A stretch of DNA of 64,000 nt from Adiantum capillus-veneris (GCA_014529385.2 CM043963.1:79260412-79324411); one strand, 5' to 3'; positions 12,778 to 43,390 are shown, counted from the stretch's first letter. The notes: generated from the letters alone by a model not told the origin. Program-made: numbers and translations.

Positions 12778-13736
12778 ATGGATTTTTTTGTTTCTACAAT
12801 TCTTTGCACTTCAAGTGCAACTTTTAAAAGCATATTTATGAGTTTACACCCTACCGTACAAGGTAATGGCTATGTATGGGTGTCTGTGGTTGGTTGGTCT
12901 AAACTCTATGAGCTTACTCCACTCCAAACCGCTTTCCACCTAGTTGGTTGTCTCCATTCTATATCAAATATATGGCTGGATAATCAATGGTTGCGTAGCT
13001 TATCATCAGTCGTGGAAGACTGTTTGTCAGTGGTTGGGGAAAAGCACCTCACTCTTATTGCTGCTATTTTTTGCTAAAGGATTTGCTACGAGCATACGTT
13101 AGCACAAGGCATTTTGAATGGGCGATTCTCTCCCTATTCTAGAATTTGCTTACGTAAGGTTTTCAACTTTGAACACCGGTTGTGGTGGGGTTGGATACCG
13201 TTTCCATACTTTCATAAGTCAAGGACTTAATAGGTGTGCTAACAAAGTATGTTGGCAGGTAACCTTCATTAGGGGTGAACATGTAGTTCTGTGTGTTCCA
13301 AAATGTTCAGAAGCCTAACATAAGGACACAACCTATTCTACTTCTTAGTAGCTATGAGTTTTTTAAGATACTCAGGCGAGTTGGAAATCTGGCTCACAAC
13401 TTCATGGAAAGTTGCGCCAAGGCTTTCTTGCATTATTCTAGTACCTTCAAAAGATTTGAAAATTGGTTATGCATTTGGACAACTCTTAGTTATGGTTACT
13501 CTTTTACAGTACTCAAGTGAGTTATAAATGGAGTTACCATTTAGACCCAAGTGCTTACAAAAGGACAACAATGTTGAAAATCAAGATGTTGCTCTTGGTT
13601 TCATTGAACCTCCTCATTGTATCAAGTATCAGTTGGCTCGCGTATGGGATGCCAACATGGAAAACATCAGTGTTCTTACGAAGATACTACCACTTGTGTT
13701 TTCGAGGACGAAAACGTTTCTCCAAGGGGGGAGTAA
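12778..13736 (+). pseudogene. Degenerate gypsy integrase 3' portion
   Basis: Short frames resemble the minus-strand copy. CANKVCWQVTFIRGEHVVLC at about 13235-13297 parallels QVTFEEGEEVFLRVP of the minus-strand copy. Just before the LTR, FEDENVSPRG and a purine tract AAGGGGGGAGTAA (13724-13736) form the usual gypsy 3' end and PPT. Many stops. Confidence 0.6.
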
Positions 13737-13900
13737 TGTCAAGACAAGGATCCTAAGCCTAGGGGGTCAGGGACCTGAGCCAGGGGCTCGGACTGGACCA
13801 ATGTGGATTGGAGATCCATATGATGGCTAGGGCTAGGAGCTGGTCTACACATAGGGTGGTAGGGCGGTGGATCCGGCATCACAGTCCCCTAGGTCTTACA
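13737..13900 (+). repeat. Gypsy LTR, 164 bp
   Basis: TGTCAAGAC at the start and GTCTTACA at the end are inverted complements, as LTR ends should be. The preceding purine tract and the following CATGA target duplication fix both boundaries. Unusually short for a gypsy LTR. Confidence 0.7.
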
Positions 13901-14049
13901 CATGAGTCATCTTCAAAGTCCGTTTGCGTTTTTTCTACTATTTATCGCTAGCTCTAGCCTAACCTATAATCTAACCTAACCTGTAACATAAACCTAACCT
14001 ATAACCTAACCTAACCAAAGTCCGTTTGCGTTTTTAGAAGTACACAAGT

Positions 14050-14725
14050 CATCTTTGTTTGGCCACTAATAGATGGACGTTGTGTTCGGACAATTAGAAC
14101 TTATGGTATGGTGTTTAAAGCCGCTTAGGTTAGGCTGCTCCAAATTGAATTAGGATAGCAATTAGACATTTCAATCCGCTTAGGGTTAGCCGCCTAGGGT
14201 TAGCGTCTTAGGACTAGTGTTGGTTTAGCCGCTAATAGATGGCAGTATTTTGGAGTGTTAGGGTGCGCTATGTAAAGTTGCTTAGGTTTGGCCGCTCCAA
14301 ATTGGATTAGTGTAGCGGTTTTCCATTTCAATCGGCTTAGGGCTAGCTGCTTAGGGTTATATGGATTCTGGTTTGGCCGCTAATAGATGGCGCATCGTGT
14401 TTGGACGGTTAGGGCACACTATGTAAAGCCGCTAAGGTAAAGCACTCTAAAACATATTAGGGTATCGTTTGGCCATTTAGTCTACTTAGGGATAGCTGCT
14501 AAGGGTTATCGGCTTTAGACTAATGGCTTTTGTTTTGGCCGCTAATACATTACTATATTTGGAGCGTTAGGGTACGCTATGTAAATTTGCTTAGGTTTGG
14601 CAACTTTTGATTTGGTCGCTCTAAATCCAATTAGTGTAGCACTTGGCCGTTTCAGTCTACTAATAGGGTTAGAGGTTATGGTTTAGACGCTGATAGATGG
14701 TTGTGTTTGGACGTTTCACCAATAA
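14050..14725. repeat. Minisatellite, about 150-165 bp unit, 4-5 copies
   Basis: Each unit carries TTTGGCCGCTAATAGATGG, then GTTAGGGnGCACTATGTAAA, a GCTTAGGTTTGGCCGCTCC stretch and CATTTCAATCnGCTTAGGG. Units start near 14054, 14221, 14369, 14531 and 14680. Telomere-like TTAGGGTTA occurs inside the units but is not itself arrayed. Confidence 0.8.
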
Positions 14726-15004
14726 TTATTGAGACTAGTATATGACCCGTGCGTTGTTGCGGCCAAAGAAACGTCGCTTCTATTCTTGTAGGGCTTCCAA
14801 ATGAAACAATATCAATACTCTCTTCCTACTTGCATATTCTATTGCATTTCTAAAAGTGACAACTTCTTGAAGATTCTAACAAACATAAATATATGTAAGA
14901 TGCTGCAAAGAATGCTTTGATACCAAGCTTGGGAGCTTCTCATAGACATTGTTTTTCATGAGGTGGTAGCCCTTGTTTAACAAACTTAGGAGTGCTCTAC
15001 TTCT

Positions 15005-15007
<3 letters not shown>

Positions 15008-15057
<50 letters not shown>

Positions 15058-15060
15058 AAG
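15008..15060. repeat. (GA)n microsatellite
   Basis: About 26 GA units with two AA interruptions. The first of a series of GA/CT tracts continuing to 18320. Confidence 0.95.
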
Positions 15061-16366
15061 TCCTCCCTTTGGTGTATCTTGGTCTAGCAATGCTATGAAC
15101 GTTGATTATACAAATTATATTGAAATCTGACTAAAATTAAAATAATAATAAAGCTTTTGGAGTGAGTTCTAGAATTGGTTTCAACAATAGGAACACAATT
15201 GGATTCAATTTTGTACTCCACTCTCTTATTTTTATCTATCCTTGCGTCTTTCTTATGAGTAAGACATGGTAGAATTATACATCATAATCTCCTATATATC
15301 AAGAAGAAAATATTTCCCTTGGTCTACCTAGGGTTGACAAAGATGCTACCAAGTCAAGAAGTTCAAACTGGATAAGCGAGCACGTTTTTTAAGATGAAGG
15401 CCCATAATTTCTACATTGTGTAATTATAAAACTTTTCATGTCTAAGAGAAGAGTTATAAAAAGATAAGGGCTCATAGTTTCCAATGTACCAGGAAATCTT
15501 CAAGTTTCAAAGAGATGAGCTGACTTTCTTTTAGTATTAAGAATTTCATTGACCCTTACATATATGCTGCTCTCTAGATGCTTCGCTTGCATATCTATAT
15601 ATGTTCAGAAGCATGGTAATGGTTTACATAATCACTTAATCACAATATTAATACATAAGTAGCTTAGTTGATAAGGTGCACACTGTTTGTTCATGTACAC
15701 TTTCACATCGTTTGCATCTTAAAATGTGATAGAAATTAAAGCAAAATAAGGTTGCTCAATTGTTTATTTTTGTAGCAGTTCTGGCCATTATGTTAAATTG
15801 AAGGACGTGGTGTAAAATTGAAGCTGTGAACTAAAATCATCCATGTCATTGATCTCTATCTCCCCCAATCCTCTGATTACAAAAGCATGTTCCTCTTTGA
15901 GAAAGCAGATTGTATTCAACCATTTACATGTTTGAGTCTATTTCCCTGTGCACAATGTATACCATACCAACCATTTGGCTTTGTTGTGCTATGTTAAATG
16001 TGAGATTGGACATTGAGGCTTTGTAGGACAACTTCTTTTTGTGTACACATTAGGTTCCTTGAAAATTTGAGAGTATGAGTATCATACCCTACTTGAGTAC
16101 ACACACACACACACATACACACACACACACATATAAACATATATACATACATACATATACACAGACACACACACAAAAACACATATTATATATATGTACA
16201 TACATATACATATATACATACATACACATACATGTGTGTGTGTATTTATATTCTTGTATCAAAGATTGATCACATAGTTCTTGAAGCCTCTTGTTGTTGT
16301 TCCAGTACAGTAACTATGGCATTCAAAATTTTTATGCTCCCTTCGTGCCCCCCCTCCCCTTCCCAA

Positions 16367-16368
<2 letters not shown>

Positions 16369-16442
<74 letters not shown>

Positions 16443-16462
16443 CACACACACACACACACACA
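16369..16462. repeat. Compound (CT)n(CA)n microsatellite
   Basis: About 35 CT units followed directly by about 10 CA units. An A/C- and TA-rich tract (16099-16245) lies just upstream. Open frames here on both strands are only dipeptide repeats. Confidence 0.95.
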
Positions 16463-16646
16463 TGTTAAGTGGATAGCAGTTTGCATGGAGCTCATGTGTG
16501 CATACACATACGACTTGTTCATCATGGTATAGTAGTTGACAAATTGGCACTGCGGTTGTAGTGATGACCCCAAGTCAACACGTGTAAAGAACGAGCAAAC
16601 TCCTTTTTCTTAATCTCCTTAAAGAAAAGTATAGATGGCTATGATT

Positions 16647-16648
<2 letters not shown>

Positions 16649-16698
<50 letters not shown>

Positions 16699-16784
16699 AG
16701 GTCTTAGACTTGAGACTTGTCGGATAGATCTTTCAGATCTCATTGGATCGCTCCTACAAAATTTCAAATTCTTCTTTTTTCAAG

Positions 16785-16847
<63 letters not shown>

Positions 16848-17108
16848 AGAGAGTTACTCTTAAAAATAAAAAGAACAAAATATCCAAGAAGTGGTAAAAG
16901 GCCTGTGTCAACAACTGTGCAATCTCTCTCCCTATTCGGGGTACCAATGTGAGAATTGATTTTTGTTGGTCATCTTACTTATCCTCTTGGTGAAAAGCGT
17001 TAGCTACCCTTTTGAAAATACATTGTAACTCCAAGAAAACTATAATTTCTTGGAAATTTGAAGGGTTTAAAGGATGCCCTTGGTGAGACGGAACCTTATG
17101 AGCTCGAT

Positions 17109-17160
<52 letters not shown>
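16649..17160. repeat. Cluster of (CT)n, (TG)n(GA)n and (CT)n tracts
   Basis: (CT)n at 16649-16699, (TG)n at 16788-16824 passing into (GA)n to 16852, and (CT)n at 17116-17160, separated by ordinary sequence. Confidence 0.9.
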
Positions 17161-17162
<2 letters not shown>

Positions 17163-17691
17163 AATAACATGGATATCAACTTCTTTGTTTGCATGCATTT
17201 CCTCAAAGCAAAACAACCCCAAGTCGACACCACACAAGCTTGTTTTCTTTTTTTCCGATATCTTTAAAAAAATATAAATTTTTAATTTTTTAATAAAATA
17301 TTAATATTGATCTTGAAAAAAACTCTTGAAAAGATAAAACCAAATATATCTTCAAAAAGTAAATTCTCATCAAACAATAAAATCTCCACTAAATTTATCT
17401 TTTTATTCGTATGTGCATTTAAAGCAATACATTTAATCTAAGTAGAGTCAAAAGTCTTTCTATTACTAAAAGACCTTTTACTACTTTAAAAAAAGTAAAG
17501 TTTTTTTACTTTACATTTGACAAAAGCTCAAAGGTGTTTCTTATTTCTTACAATCTTACTCTCCTTTTTGCATTTTAAATTAGATGTTTTGTAAGGTTTT
17601 CTATGAAATGAACCAATGAGTAACACATGGAGGCCCTCTTCTTGCTTGAAAATTTTAAGCGACATTATATATAGTATAGTATAGAAGTATA

Positions 17692-17693
<2 letters not shown>

Positions 17694-17764
<71 letters not shown>

Positions 17765-17774
17765 ATGGTGATAG

Positions 17775-17840
<66 letters not shown>

Positions 17841-17874
17841 CACACACACGCGCGCGCGTAATGGTAATAGCGAC

Positions 17875-17950
<76 letters not shown>

Positions 17951-17957
17951 GTGATAG

Positions 17958-18032
<75 letters not shown>

Positions 18033-18046
18033 TTATGGTAATAGCG

Positions 18047-18103
<57 letters not shown>

Positions 18104-18123
18104 GTACACATGGTAATAGTGAC

Positions 18124-18162
<39 letters not shown>

Positions 18163-18165
18163 ACT
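17694..18165. repeat. Higher-order minisatellite of (CT)n(CA)n blocks
   Basis: A short unique core (ATGGTGATAGCGGTC or ATGGTAATAGCGACC) is followed each time by a (CT)n run and a (CA)n run. Cores lie at about 17765, 17859, 17948, 18036, 18111 and 18167, a spacing of roughly 94 falling to 56 bp. The two core variants partly alternate. Whole units have therefore been duplicated along with their microsatellites. Confidence 0.9.
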
Positions 18166-18266
18166 TATGGTATAGTGGCCTATCTACTATCCCAGAAGGT
18201 GATTCATCCAAGCGGATGTGCTCCTTCCAAATCTCACAATGGACTATGCATGAATCTTCTCTCGTT

Positions 18267-18268
<2 letters not shown>

Positions 18269-18316
<48 letters not shown>
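18269..18316. repeat. (CT)n microsatellite
   Basis: About 24 CT units, outside the higher-order array. Confidence 0.95.
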
Positions 18317-18318
<2 letters not shown>

Positions 18319-18499
18319 GACAGACTTGAGCTACATCTAGAGCTAGTCCATGGATGGCCCAACTTTTCTGTAAGCGATCAAGCCCTCCTCTCTTTATAAA
18401 AATATACTTAATGTTTGAGTTTTTATTACTATTTGCCATGTGTGTGCAGGTACATACATGCACTAAATGAAGTAATGGACGAATTGGGCAGAAGGGGGG

Positions 18500-18860
18500 G
18501 GGACATCAGCATAGGTGCCTAATGTTCAACAATTTTCAAACGCTTTAAGAAGGGGTATAGAAACATCTCTTTATGGTTATTTTTAAAATGTTAAAATATA
18601 AACTTGCACAAAGTTTTTAAAATTTTCAATATTGGTCTTAAAAAAGACCCTCGAAAAAACAAAGGCAAATATATCTTCAAAATTTGGGGGGGGGGGGGGG
18701 GGGGGGGGGGGACCAACATGGGTGTTTAATGTTCAACAAATTTTTCAAGCACTTTAAGAAAGGATCTAGAAGCATTTTTTTATGGTTATTTTTAAAATTT
18801 AAAAACATAAACTTACGTAAATTTGGTCTTTAAAAAAAGCCCTTGAAAAAACAAAGACAA
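18500..18860. repeat. Diverged direct duplication, about 207 bp, with a poly-G tract
   Basis: TGTTCAACAATTTTCAAACG near 18521 and TGTTCAACAAATTTTTCAAG near 18729 head two similar blocks that share TTTATGGTTATTTTTAAAAT and a later AAATATATCTTCAAAA. A G9 run precedes the first block and a G26 run (18686-18711) the second. Confidence 0.75.
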
Positions 18861-19036
18861 ATATATCTTCAAAAATTAGATTTCCATTAAATGATAAAAT
18901 CCTAATCAAAATTGATCAATTTTTTATTACGTGCACTTAAGCTTGTATATTTTCTTTATGTAAATTGTAAGGTAGAAAGTCTTTTGACTTTCCACTGTGA
19001 AGTCTTTTCATTTCGTGTCATATTACCAATCATTTT

Positions 19037-19410
19037 TGCATTTTAAATCAAAAAGTTTTGTAAGGTTTTCCTTTAAGTTTACCAATGCATGACACATGGA
19101 TGGCCTCTCTTTCCTTGAAAATTTGAAGTTGCATTATATATAGTATAGATATAGATTTGCATTTTAAATCAGAAAGTTTTGTAAGGTTTTCTTTTAAGTT
19201 AACCAATACATGACACATGGATGGCCTCTCCTTCCTTGAAAATTTGAAGTTGCATTATATATAGTATAGATATAAATGATTTCTAACTTACCTTTCACTT
19301 TTACATTTCAAACAAAATGTTTCTTAAGCTCTTGAAATGGAGGAGAGAGTGACACATGGATGCCCTCTCCTTCCTTGAAAATTTTAAGCTCAATTATATA
19401 TAGTATATAT
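19037..19410. repeat. 121-bp tandem duplication plus a diverged third copy
   Basis: TTTGCATTTTAAATC, GTTTTGTAAGGTTTTC, TGACACATGGATGGCCTCTC and CATTATATATAGTATAGATA occur in order in 19037-19155 and 19158-19275, and in weaker form at 19300-19410. A fourth relative lies at 17568-17690. Confidence 0.8.
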
Positions 19411-19439
19411 TAACATAAAAGTACATAAGTTCTAACTGT

Positions 19440-19740
19440 CCGAACACAACATCCATCTATAACCTAAACATGAGTTAACTTAACATATAACATAACTTAA
19501 CATTTTACGTACAACCTATAACTTAACCTATAACCTAACTTGTTGCTTAAACTTGACCTATAATCTAGCTAACCTATCCTATAACCTATAACCTAACTTA
19601 TAACTTAATTTAACTTTTAATTTAAACCTAACCTATAAGCTAACTTAACATAATTAACGTCCTATAAGCTAATCTAACATAACCTAAACGTATAACTTAA
19701 CTTATAACTTATAACTTGACATATAATCTATATATACTTA
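19440..19740. repeat. AACCTATAACCTAACT-type degenerate array
   Basis: Repeated CTATAACCTAAC and TATAACTTAACTT words over about 300 bp, related to the block at 10020-10420. Confidence 0.75.
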
Positions 19741-19984
19741 ATTTCTTCAAAACAAGATTTTTTCATAAACCAAAACAAAATTCACAACGCAAACCATAAT
19801 TTCTTTTAAAGCATTGAAAGTTTAAAGCATGAAATTTTCTTTTATCAATATAGGTCGCATGTGAGTGCTTGAACTTTTAATGCATATCAAATTTATTTAA
19901 ATTAATTTATAAGAAAAGGTGTTGTAAACGTTCTCAAACCTGCAAAAATGCACGCACACACATACACACACACACACACCATGT

Positions 19985-20002
19985 TAAACCCTAAACCCTA
20001 AA
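19985..20002. repeat. Short interstitial plant telomere repeat
   Basis: TTAAACCCTAAACCCTAAAC holds two full units of the plant telomere repeat (complement TTTAGGG). Too short to be a true telomere. Confidence 0.7.
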
Positions 20003-20169
20003 CTTACAAGTAAACTTGGAAACAATCTCACCTTAGTGCTATGGAGTAGTCCACAAACAAGATTAGCACCTCCGACAACTTGTTTCGCACCAGATCTGTA
20101 AGATGTGAGGAGGAAGAGAGCAAGAGAAAAGGCGTGAGAAGAAGAGAAATGTGCAGGGAAAGCCTGCGG

Positions 20170-20408
20170 GTTTGTGTTTTTGTAGGGTCCGCCGGTACAG
20201 GTATCGGTGCAACGTCGAAAAGGGCATTCGTACAAGTGTCAAAAAGTGCATTCGTAAAAGCGTCGGAAGACACATCGGAACAGGCATCGGAAATTTAAAA
20301 ATGAAAATTTAAAAACTTCATCTCCCTCCATACTTACCTACACATATACCGACGCCCGCCATTGACGCCGATAATTTGGCGCCGGAATTTAAGTGACCTC
20401 TTGTAGTG
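20170..20408. repeat. Right terminal and subterminal region of the CACTA element
   Basis: Contains GGTATCGGTGCAACGTCG, GGGCATTCGTACAAGTGTC, GTGCATTCGTAAAAGCGTC, GACACATCGGAACAGGCATC and, next to the terminus, GACGCCGATAATTTGGCGCC. It ends CTTGTAGTG. These match the motif family at the left end and define the element's 5' terminus. Confidence 0.65.
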
Positions 20409-21380
20409 AGCGCCCATGCTCCAACATTGTTAAAATTCAGCCCTATAAAGGAGACCCAAGCATCCATCGATCTTAGTAAGGTTCCCAGTGCCAGGTGGAG
20501 GAGCATATAAGCCCTGGTGTTTTCCTCTAGATCAGCTAGAATTTTTTGGAGTATCCCCCTTGCATTTACGCTCAAATAAGCCTGACATTTTCAACAACAT
20601 CATTCAGCCCTAGCGCTTTTGCCTTGCATCATCAGATCAGCCCTAGCGTTGTGCATCACTGTAGATCACCCATAGCATTTTCAATTTTTAGCCCTTCTCT
20701 TGCCGGATCGGCTTGGATCTACCCTTGCTATTCTCTTCATCATGGTTTAATATTTTGGAAGCCCATCGAGCCTCTCCTCATCCATTCCCTTACCATCATC
20801 AAGTGCTCCCGTTGATTTCTATCATCGGCCTCATTGCGATCTACGTTTTCAGCCCTGGTTTACATGATAGATAGGTTACATTTTGCGTGCCAAATTTGCA
20901 TTCTTGCAACTAGCTTTAAGTCCTTCATATCTTTCATATTGGGAGTGCAATTCAGTCCCAGATATATCCCTTGGTGGCCATCCATTATCCCAAATTGATA
21001 AGGATCCAAAGGCGCATCAAATCAATCTCGAAGGTGCTTCATCTAAAAGAGTTACCGAAGCAACACCCACCATTTAAGCACGTGAGGTGTTGCATGTGTG
21101 TACATTCCATGTATGCAATAAAAAAAAAAAACCACATTGGCAACAATGTGGGGGGCCCTTGAGAGGGTTGGTTGGGACCCCATCGAGTGTCATTCTCCTA
21201 TTCTCTCTCTTTCTCTTTCCCTCTACACATTTCTTTTGCACTCTCTCATTCCCTCTCTTGAAGGAAAAGTAAAAGAACCATCTTTAAGCTAAAAGCAATC
21301 ATTAAGGAAAGGAAATAAGTAAATATTTGTGGAAGTGTAAAACCTAGATCTTCACCATTTCAATTTCGCTGCACTTGACA
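20409..21380 (+). repeat. Right LTR, 3' part (after the CACTA insertion)
   Basis: Begins with the duplicated AGC, then resumes the left-LTR sequence (CCATGCTCCAACATTGT against CATGCTCCAGCATTTTG) and ends at GACA, exactly where the left LTR ends before its PBS. Confidence 0.85.
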
Positions 21381-24300
21381 TCGGCATCACCCTCAACCTT
21401 GGGTGATGAGGGAAAGGATGCTAGGCAAGTTGCCAAGGTGATGAAGAAGCTCTACCTCCTGCAACAAGTTTGGGTTCTCAACGGCTTCAGGCCTTACAAT
21501 CAAGCTTCCTCTTTCTCGACTTTTGCAAAGTCAATGATGATGTGAGGAGGAGCTTGTGTTGATGCTTGTGATGGGAGGCCAACACCTTGTAGGCAAAGAG
21601 ATTTCCAGATGCAAGGTTGCAATAAAGTAAAACCAAGCACTGTTGTGCCTACTTGAGCTACTTTACAATCTCTAGCCCTAAGTCCTACAACATGCTTGTA
21701 GTCCATGATCTACAAGCAATGTTAGGGAGACATGAGAAGCTAGCAAGATCTCTTTGTATCCATGGGATTGCATGTTTTGACGTAATTATGATTCATTGCT
21801 ATTGAATGTATGATGAAGATAGTTCCTCGTGTTAGTCGGAACATAGCTCCTTATGTTGTTAAAAAAATTGGTTTGGGTAACTTCATTGGAATTGGGAGAC
21901 AGGCATTGTTGTTGATATGCCTACAACTCTCCAAGGAAATTGTCTTGTCTTGTAGGCCTAGGTGACACATTGAGTTTAGGCTCCAAGTTCAATGAATATA
22001 TTTGGTGGAAACGAAGGTGAGTGTAGTTTCTTTTATTTGTTTTGTAGTATGGCTGATTTTCTTTACATAATTAATCTTAATGTGTGAGTAATTTCTCTTA
22101 TGTATGTTGAGGCTCAACATGTGAAGGAGTTGAAGAAATGGAATAGCAACAAACAACTACAAAGTGCACACTAAAAAGAAGATACTGAGTGTTGTGAAAA
22201 TCTGAAGGCCACCTCTTCTCAATCAAATCAGTTTTCTCCTTTATGTTGACGATACCTTCCAAGATTCTACCTCACATAAGGTGAATGAAATGAGGAAGAG
22301 GCATACCTCATGGTTTTGTGAAGTCAGGGTTAGCTGATAGTGAGTATATATGTATACATGTGTATGTATGTATTAATATATGGATATATACATTTGAAAC
22401 TTTGATGCATGCATGTATGTCTTATTGCAAGAGGAGAGATTAGCAATCATAGGCCTTATTTACTCCAATTGAAGCTAGATTTTATTCACAACATTGCCTG
22501 CTTTTTACCATGCAAGGTTGTCAAATTCATCGTGAAAATGCACACAAACAGGTGGGTGTGTCATCACGAAGTAAGGGCCATGTCGGAAGAACTTCCAACT
22601 CCACATCTGGTCATTGAGATCACTACCTTTAGGCCAAATTTTTTTAACATAACGAACCAAGCTTTGAGTGTTTTATGAATTGCGGCCATTAAAATAATAA
22701 GAGGTGGCTTTGATTGTGAAGGAAGCTTTTAAGTGTTCTGTTACTATGTCCCAGTGTCTAATTGATTCAAATGGAGTAAAAAATGTTGCATGCAATATCT
22801 TTGTTCAACCCCCTTGGTCAAATACAAGTCATTTGTGAGGAATATCACTTTAAATGGTCCAGATTGTGAGACATTGCTATCTTGTGGATGATAAATTTTG
22901 TTCAGAGTTTGAATTCTGCATGCTTATGAACTTATCTCACTCAACCATTCTCCATGTCTTTAAACGAATATGAAAGAATTGTATGCTTTGATAAGACAAA
23001 TAAGGGACAATTGTTGAAGTTCAAGTTTGGATGCATGTGTTCATGTTGGGATATAATGCTGCAAGCAGGTTCTATATTGGTGTCATTAGTGTTTGTCACA
23101 TTTTGTATATGTATGATCGAAATGAACAAATTTTTCTCATGTAATATATATTTCATGCGGGCATTTTACTTGAATGTTTGGTTATTTTTTGAGGTTCCAT
23201 TGAAGGTGGTAGTCAAATCATAGAATGATTTAGTTTGCAGGCTCATTTTATTTGTGACTTTCTTTGTGGACAATTAAAGGTGGCTAGATTGACCAATGAT
23301 TCATCACTAGTAGATAAAGAAATTGCAAGCAGTAGCGATGAATGATGAGTGAGTTGAGAGCTAGATGTTGGGATATCCTGACGATTTACGACTATCTCCA
23401 AGGTTGAATTGCTTTAGCCATCTAAAAACATTAACAACCTTCAAGTGACCAGTCCTCCAAATGTTTTCCTTGTTTGGCATCATGATTCCTTCTAGATCTA
23501 ACTAGATGAAGTACCTTCTCTAGTTTTGGTGACTTGTTGAATGCTACAAACATAGCTTTGTTGGTAAACTATTATGCTACTTTGTGAGAGGCCATGCTTT
23601 CTCATAGTTCCTATTCCGAGTGATGCTGGCCATGCTTTGAAAGACAAGTTTGATTGATTGTAAGAAACCTTCCAAGTATTGGTGGTAGACTTGATGATGA
23701 TGTATGTTGTAGTATTTAGTCAATAATATGCATAATGGAGGTAATGTTACATTGTTTTGTGGATGATTATGACGAGTCTATGCCTTGCTTATCATGCATT
23801 TGTCTGTGAATGTCAAGTTGAACATAATTTGTAAATTTTAAAATCTTCATACGCTTATGGATAGGTCAAATCACCACTCACAGAAAGCATGTGATTGTAG
23901 TATGACGTGTCTTGCATGCCATTGAGGAAATGAAGGAAAAGGTGACTTGACGTGACTTGACTCAAGAATTACACCCGGACCATTTTATTGTGTTGTGCAC
24001 ATTTTTTTTTCCTATTGTTTGTAATTGCTCAGTTATCGTGATACTTAACTTAAGTTTTTTTCACATCAAATATTGAAAGATTAGGTTTTCTAAACAAGGA
24101 TCTAGTCGTATGGTTTGGAAATTGTGTCTTTTTTATTTTTATGAGAGCTATTGTTTTTCAAAATTACGATCATGTTGGATGCTTATCTTGGACATGGTGC
24201 AAAGTGTGCGATGCATGTGAGTTTGTTCAAAGGTGAAGGCATGCTACAATTTCTACTTATGCATTCTTATAGAGTGCCCGGTTTCTATTTTTTAATGCAT

Positions 24301-24420
24301 ACATCAATGAAAGGCATCTCCTGTAGACGACCTTGTTTGTTTCTCAAATCTTTATTTATAAACTAGTTTATTTCTCTCCTCTGTAGTGACGAAAGCTTAA
24401 TTAAAAATAAAAGCGCGCTC
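21381..24420. other. Intergenic region upstream of the SDR gene
   Basis: About 3 kb without a recognisable protein, terminal repeat or long tandem array. The longest open frames are about 90 codons and show no motif. The promoter of the SDR gene should lie at the right end; I see no unambiguous TATA box. Confidence 0.5.
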
Positions 24421-24421
24421 G

Positions 24422-24458
<37 letters not shown>
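24421..24458 (+). promoter_or_regulatory. (GA)n tract in the 5' leader or core promoter of the SDR gene
   Basis: About 18 GA units lie 37-74 bp upstream of the start codon. GA/CT tracts are common in plant core promoters and 5' leaders (GAGA-type elements). A regulatory role here is inferred. Confidence 0.4.
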
Positions 24459-24460
<2 letters not shown>

Positions 24461-24494
24461 TTGCAACGAGCTGCAGCGTTCTATTTCGCAATCC

Positions 24495-43385
<18,891 letters not shown>

Positions 43386-43390
43386 GGTGA

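Larger units (their letters stand above)
10426..13900 (+). mobile_element. Rearranged Ty3/gypsy element with intact outer ends
   Basis: The insertion begins TGTCAGGACAAGGATCC at 10426 and ends GTCTTACA at 13900. It is flanked on both sides by CATGA (10421-10425 and 13901-13905), a clean 5-bp target duplication inside the tandem array. A 164-bp LTR (13737-13900) closes the right end. The left LTR is reduced to 17 bp joined at 10442 to a minus-strand integrase module, while a more decayed integrase of the same family reads on the plus strand at 12778-13736. An internal inversion, or recombination between two opposed copies, is the simplest explanation. Confidence 0.75.
3972..20408 (-). mobile_element. 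CACTA (En/Spm) DNA transposon, 16.4 kb
   Basis: The left end reads CACTACAACACGTC. The right end read on the other strand is CACTACAAGAGGTC, giving imperfect terminal inverted repeats. A 3-bp target duplication AGC flanks it, as expected for CACTA elements. Both transposase genes read on the minus strand, so the element's 5' end is at 20408. The coding part occupies 4540-9180. The rest is filled with later insertions (gypsy remnant at 10426-13900), tandem repeats and microsatellites. The transposase frames are interrupted, so this copy is probably not autonomous. Confidence 0.92.
945..21380 (+). mobile_element. Non-autonomous LTR retrotransposon, split by a CACTA element
   Basis: The two LTRs are direct repeats of each other: 945-2371, and 3570-3971 continued at 20412-21380. 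Both end in GACA. The left LTR starts TGTCAC; the right has TATCAC at the matching place. A primer-binding site follows the left LTR and a purine tract (CATGAGGGAA) precedes the right one. The internal part (2372-3569) is only about 1.2 kb and has no gag, protease, RT or integrase, so the element would depend on proteins from another element (TRIM/LARD-like). Flanking 5-mers (CCGGA and TCGGC) match at only three positions, so the target duplication is not convincing. The CACTA insertion is younger than this element. Confidence 0.85.

Noticed and set aside
14735-17690. Possible Helitron or MITE bounded by ACTAGTATATGACCCGTGCG and TATATATAGTATAG
   Set aside because: Suggestive plant TE-like ends, but I could not show paired termini, a target site or a helicase.
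16075-18400. Long open frames encoding Ser-Leu, His-Thr, Arg-Glu or Cys-Val repeats
   Set aside because: They are translations of CT/GA and CA/TG microsatellites in several frames at once and carry no protein signal.
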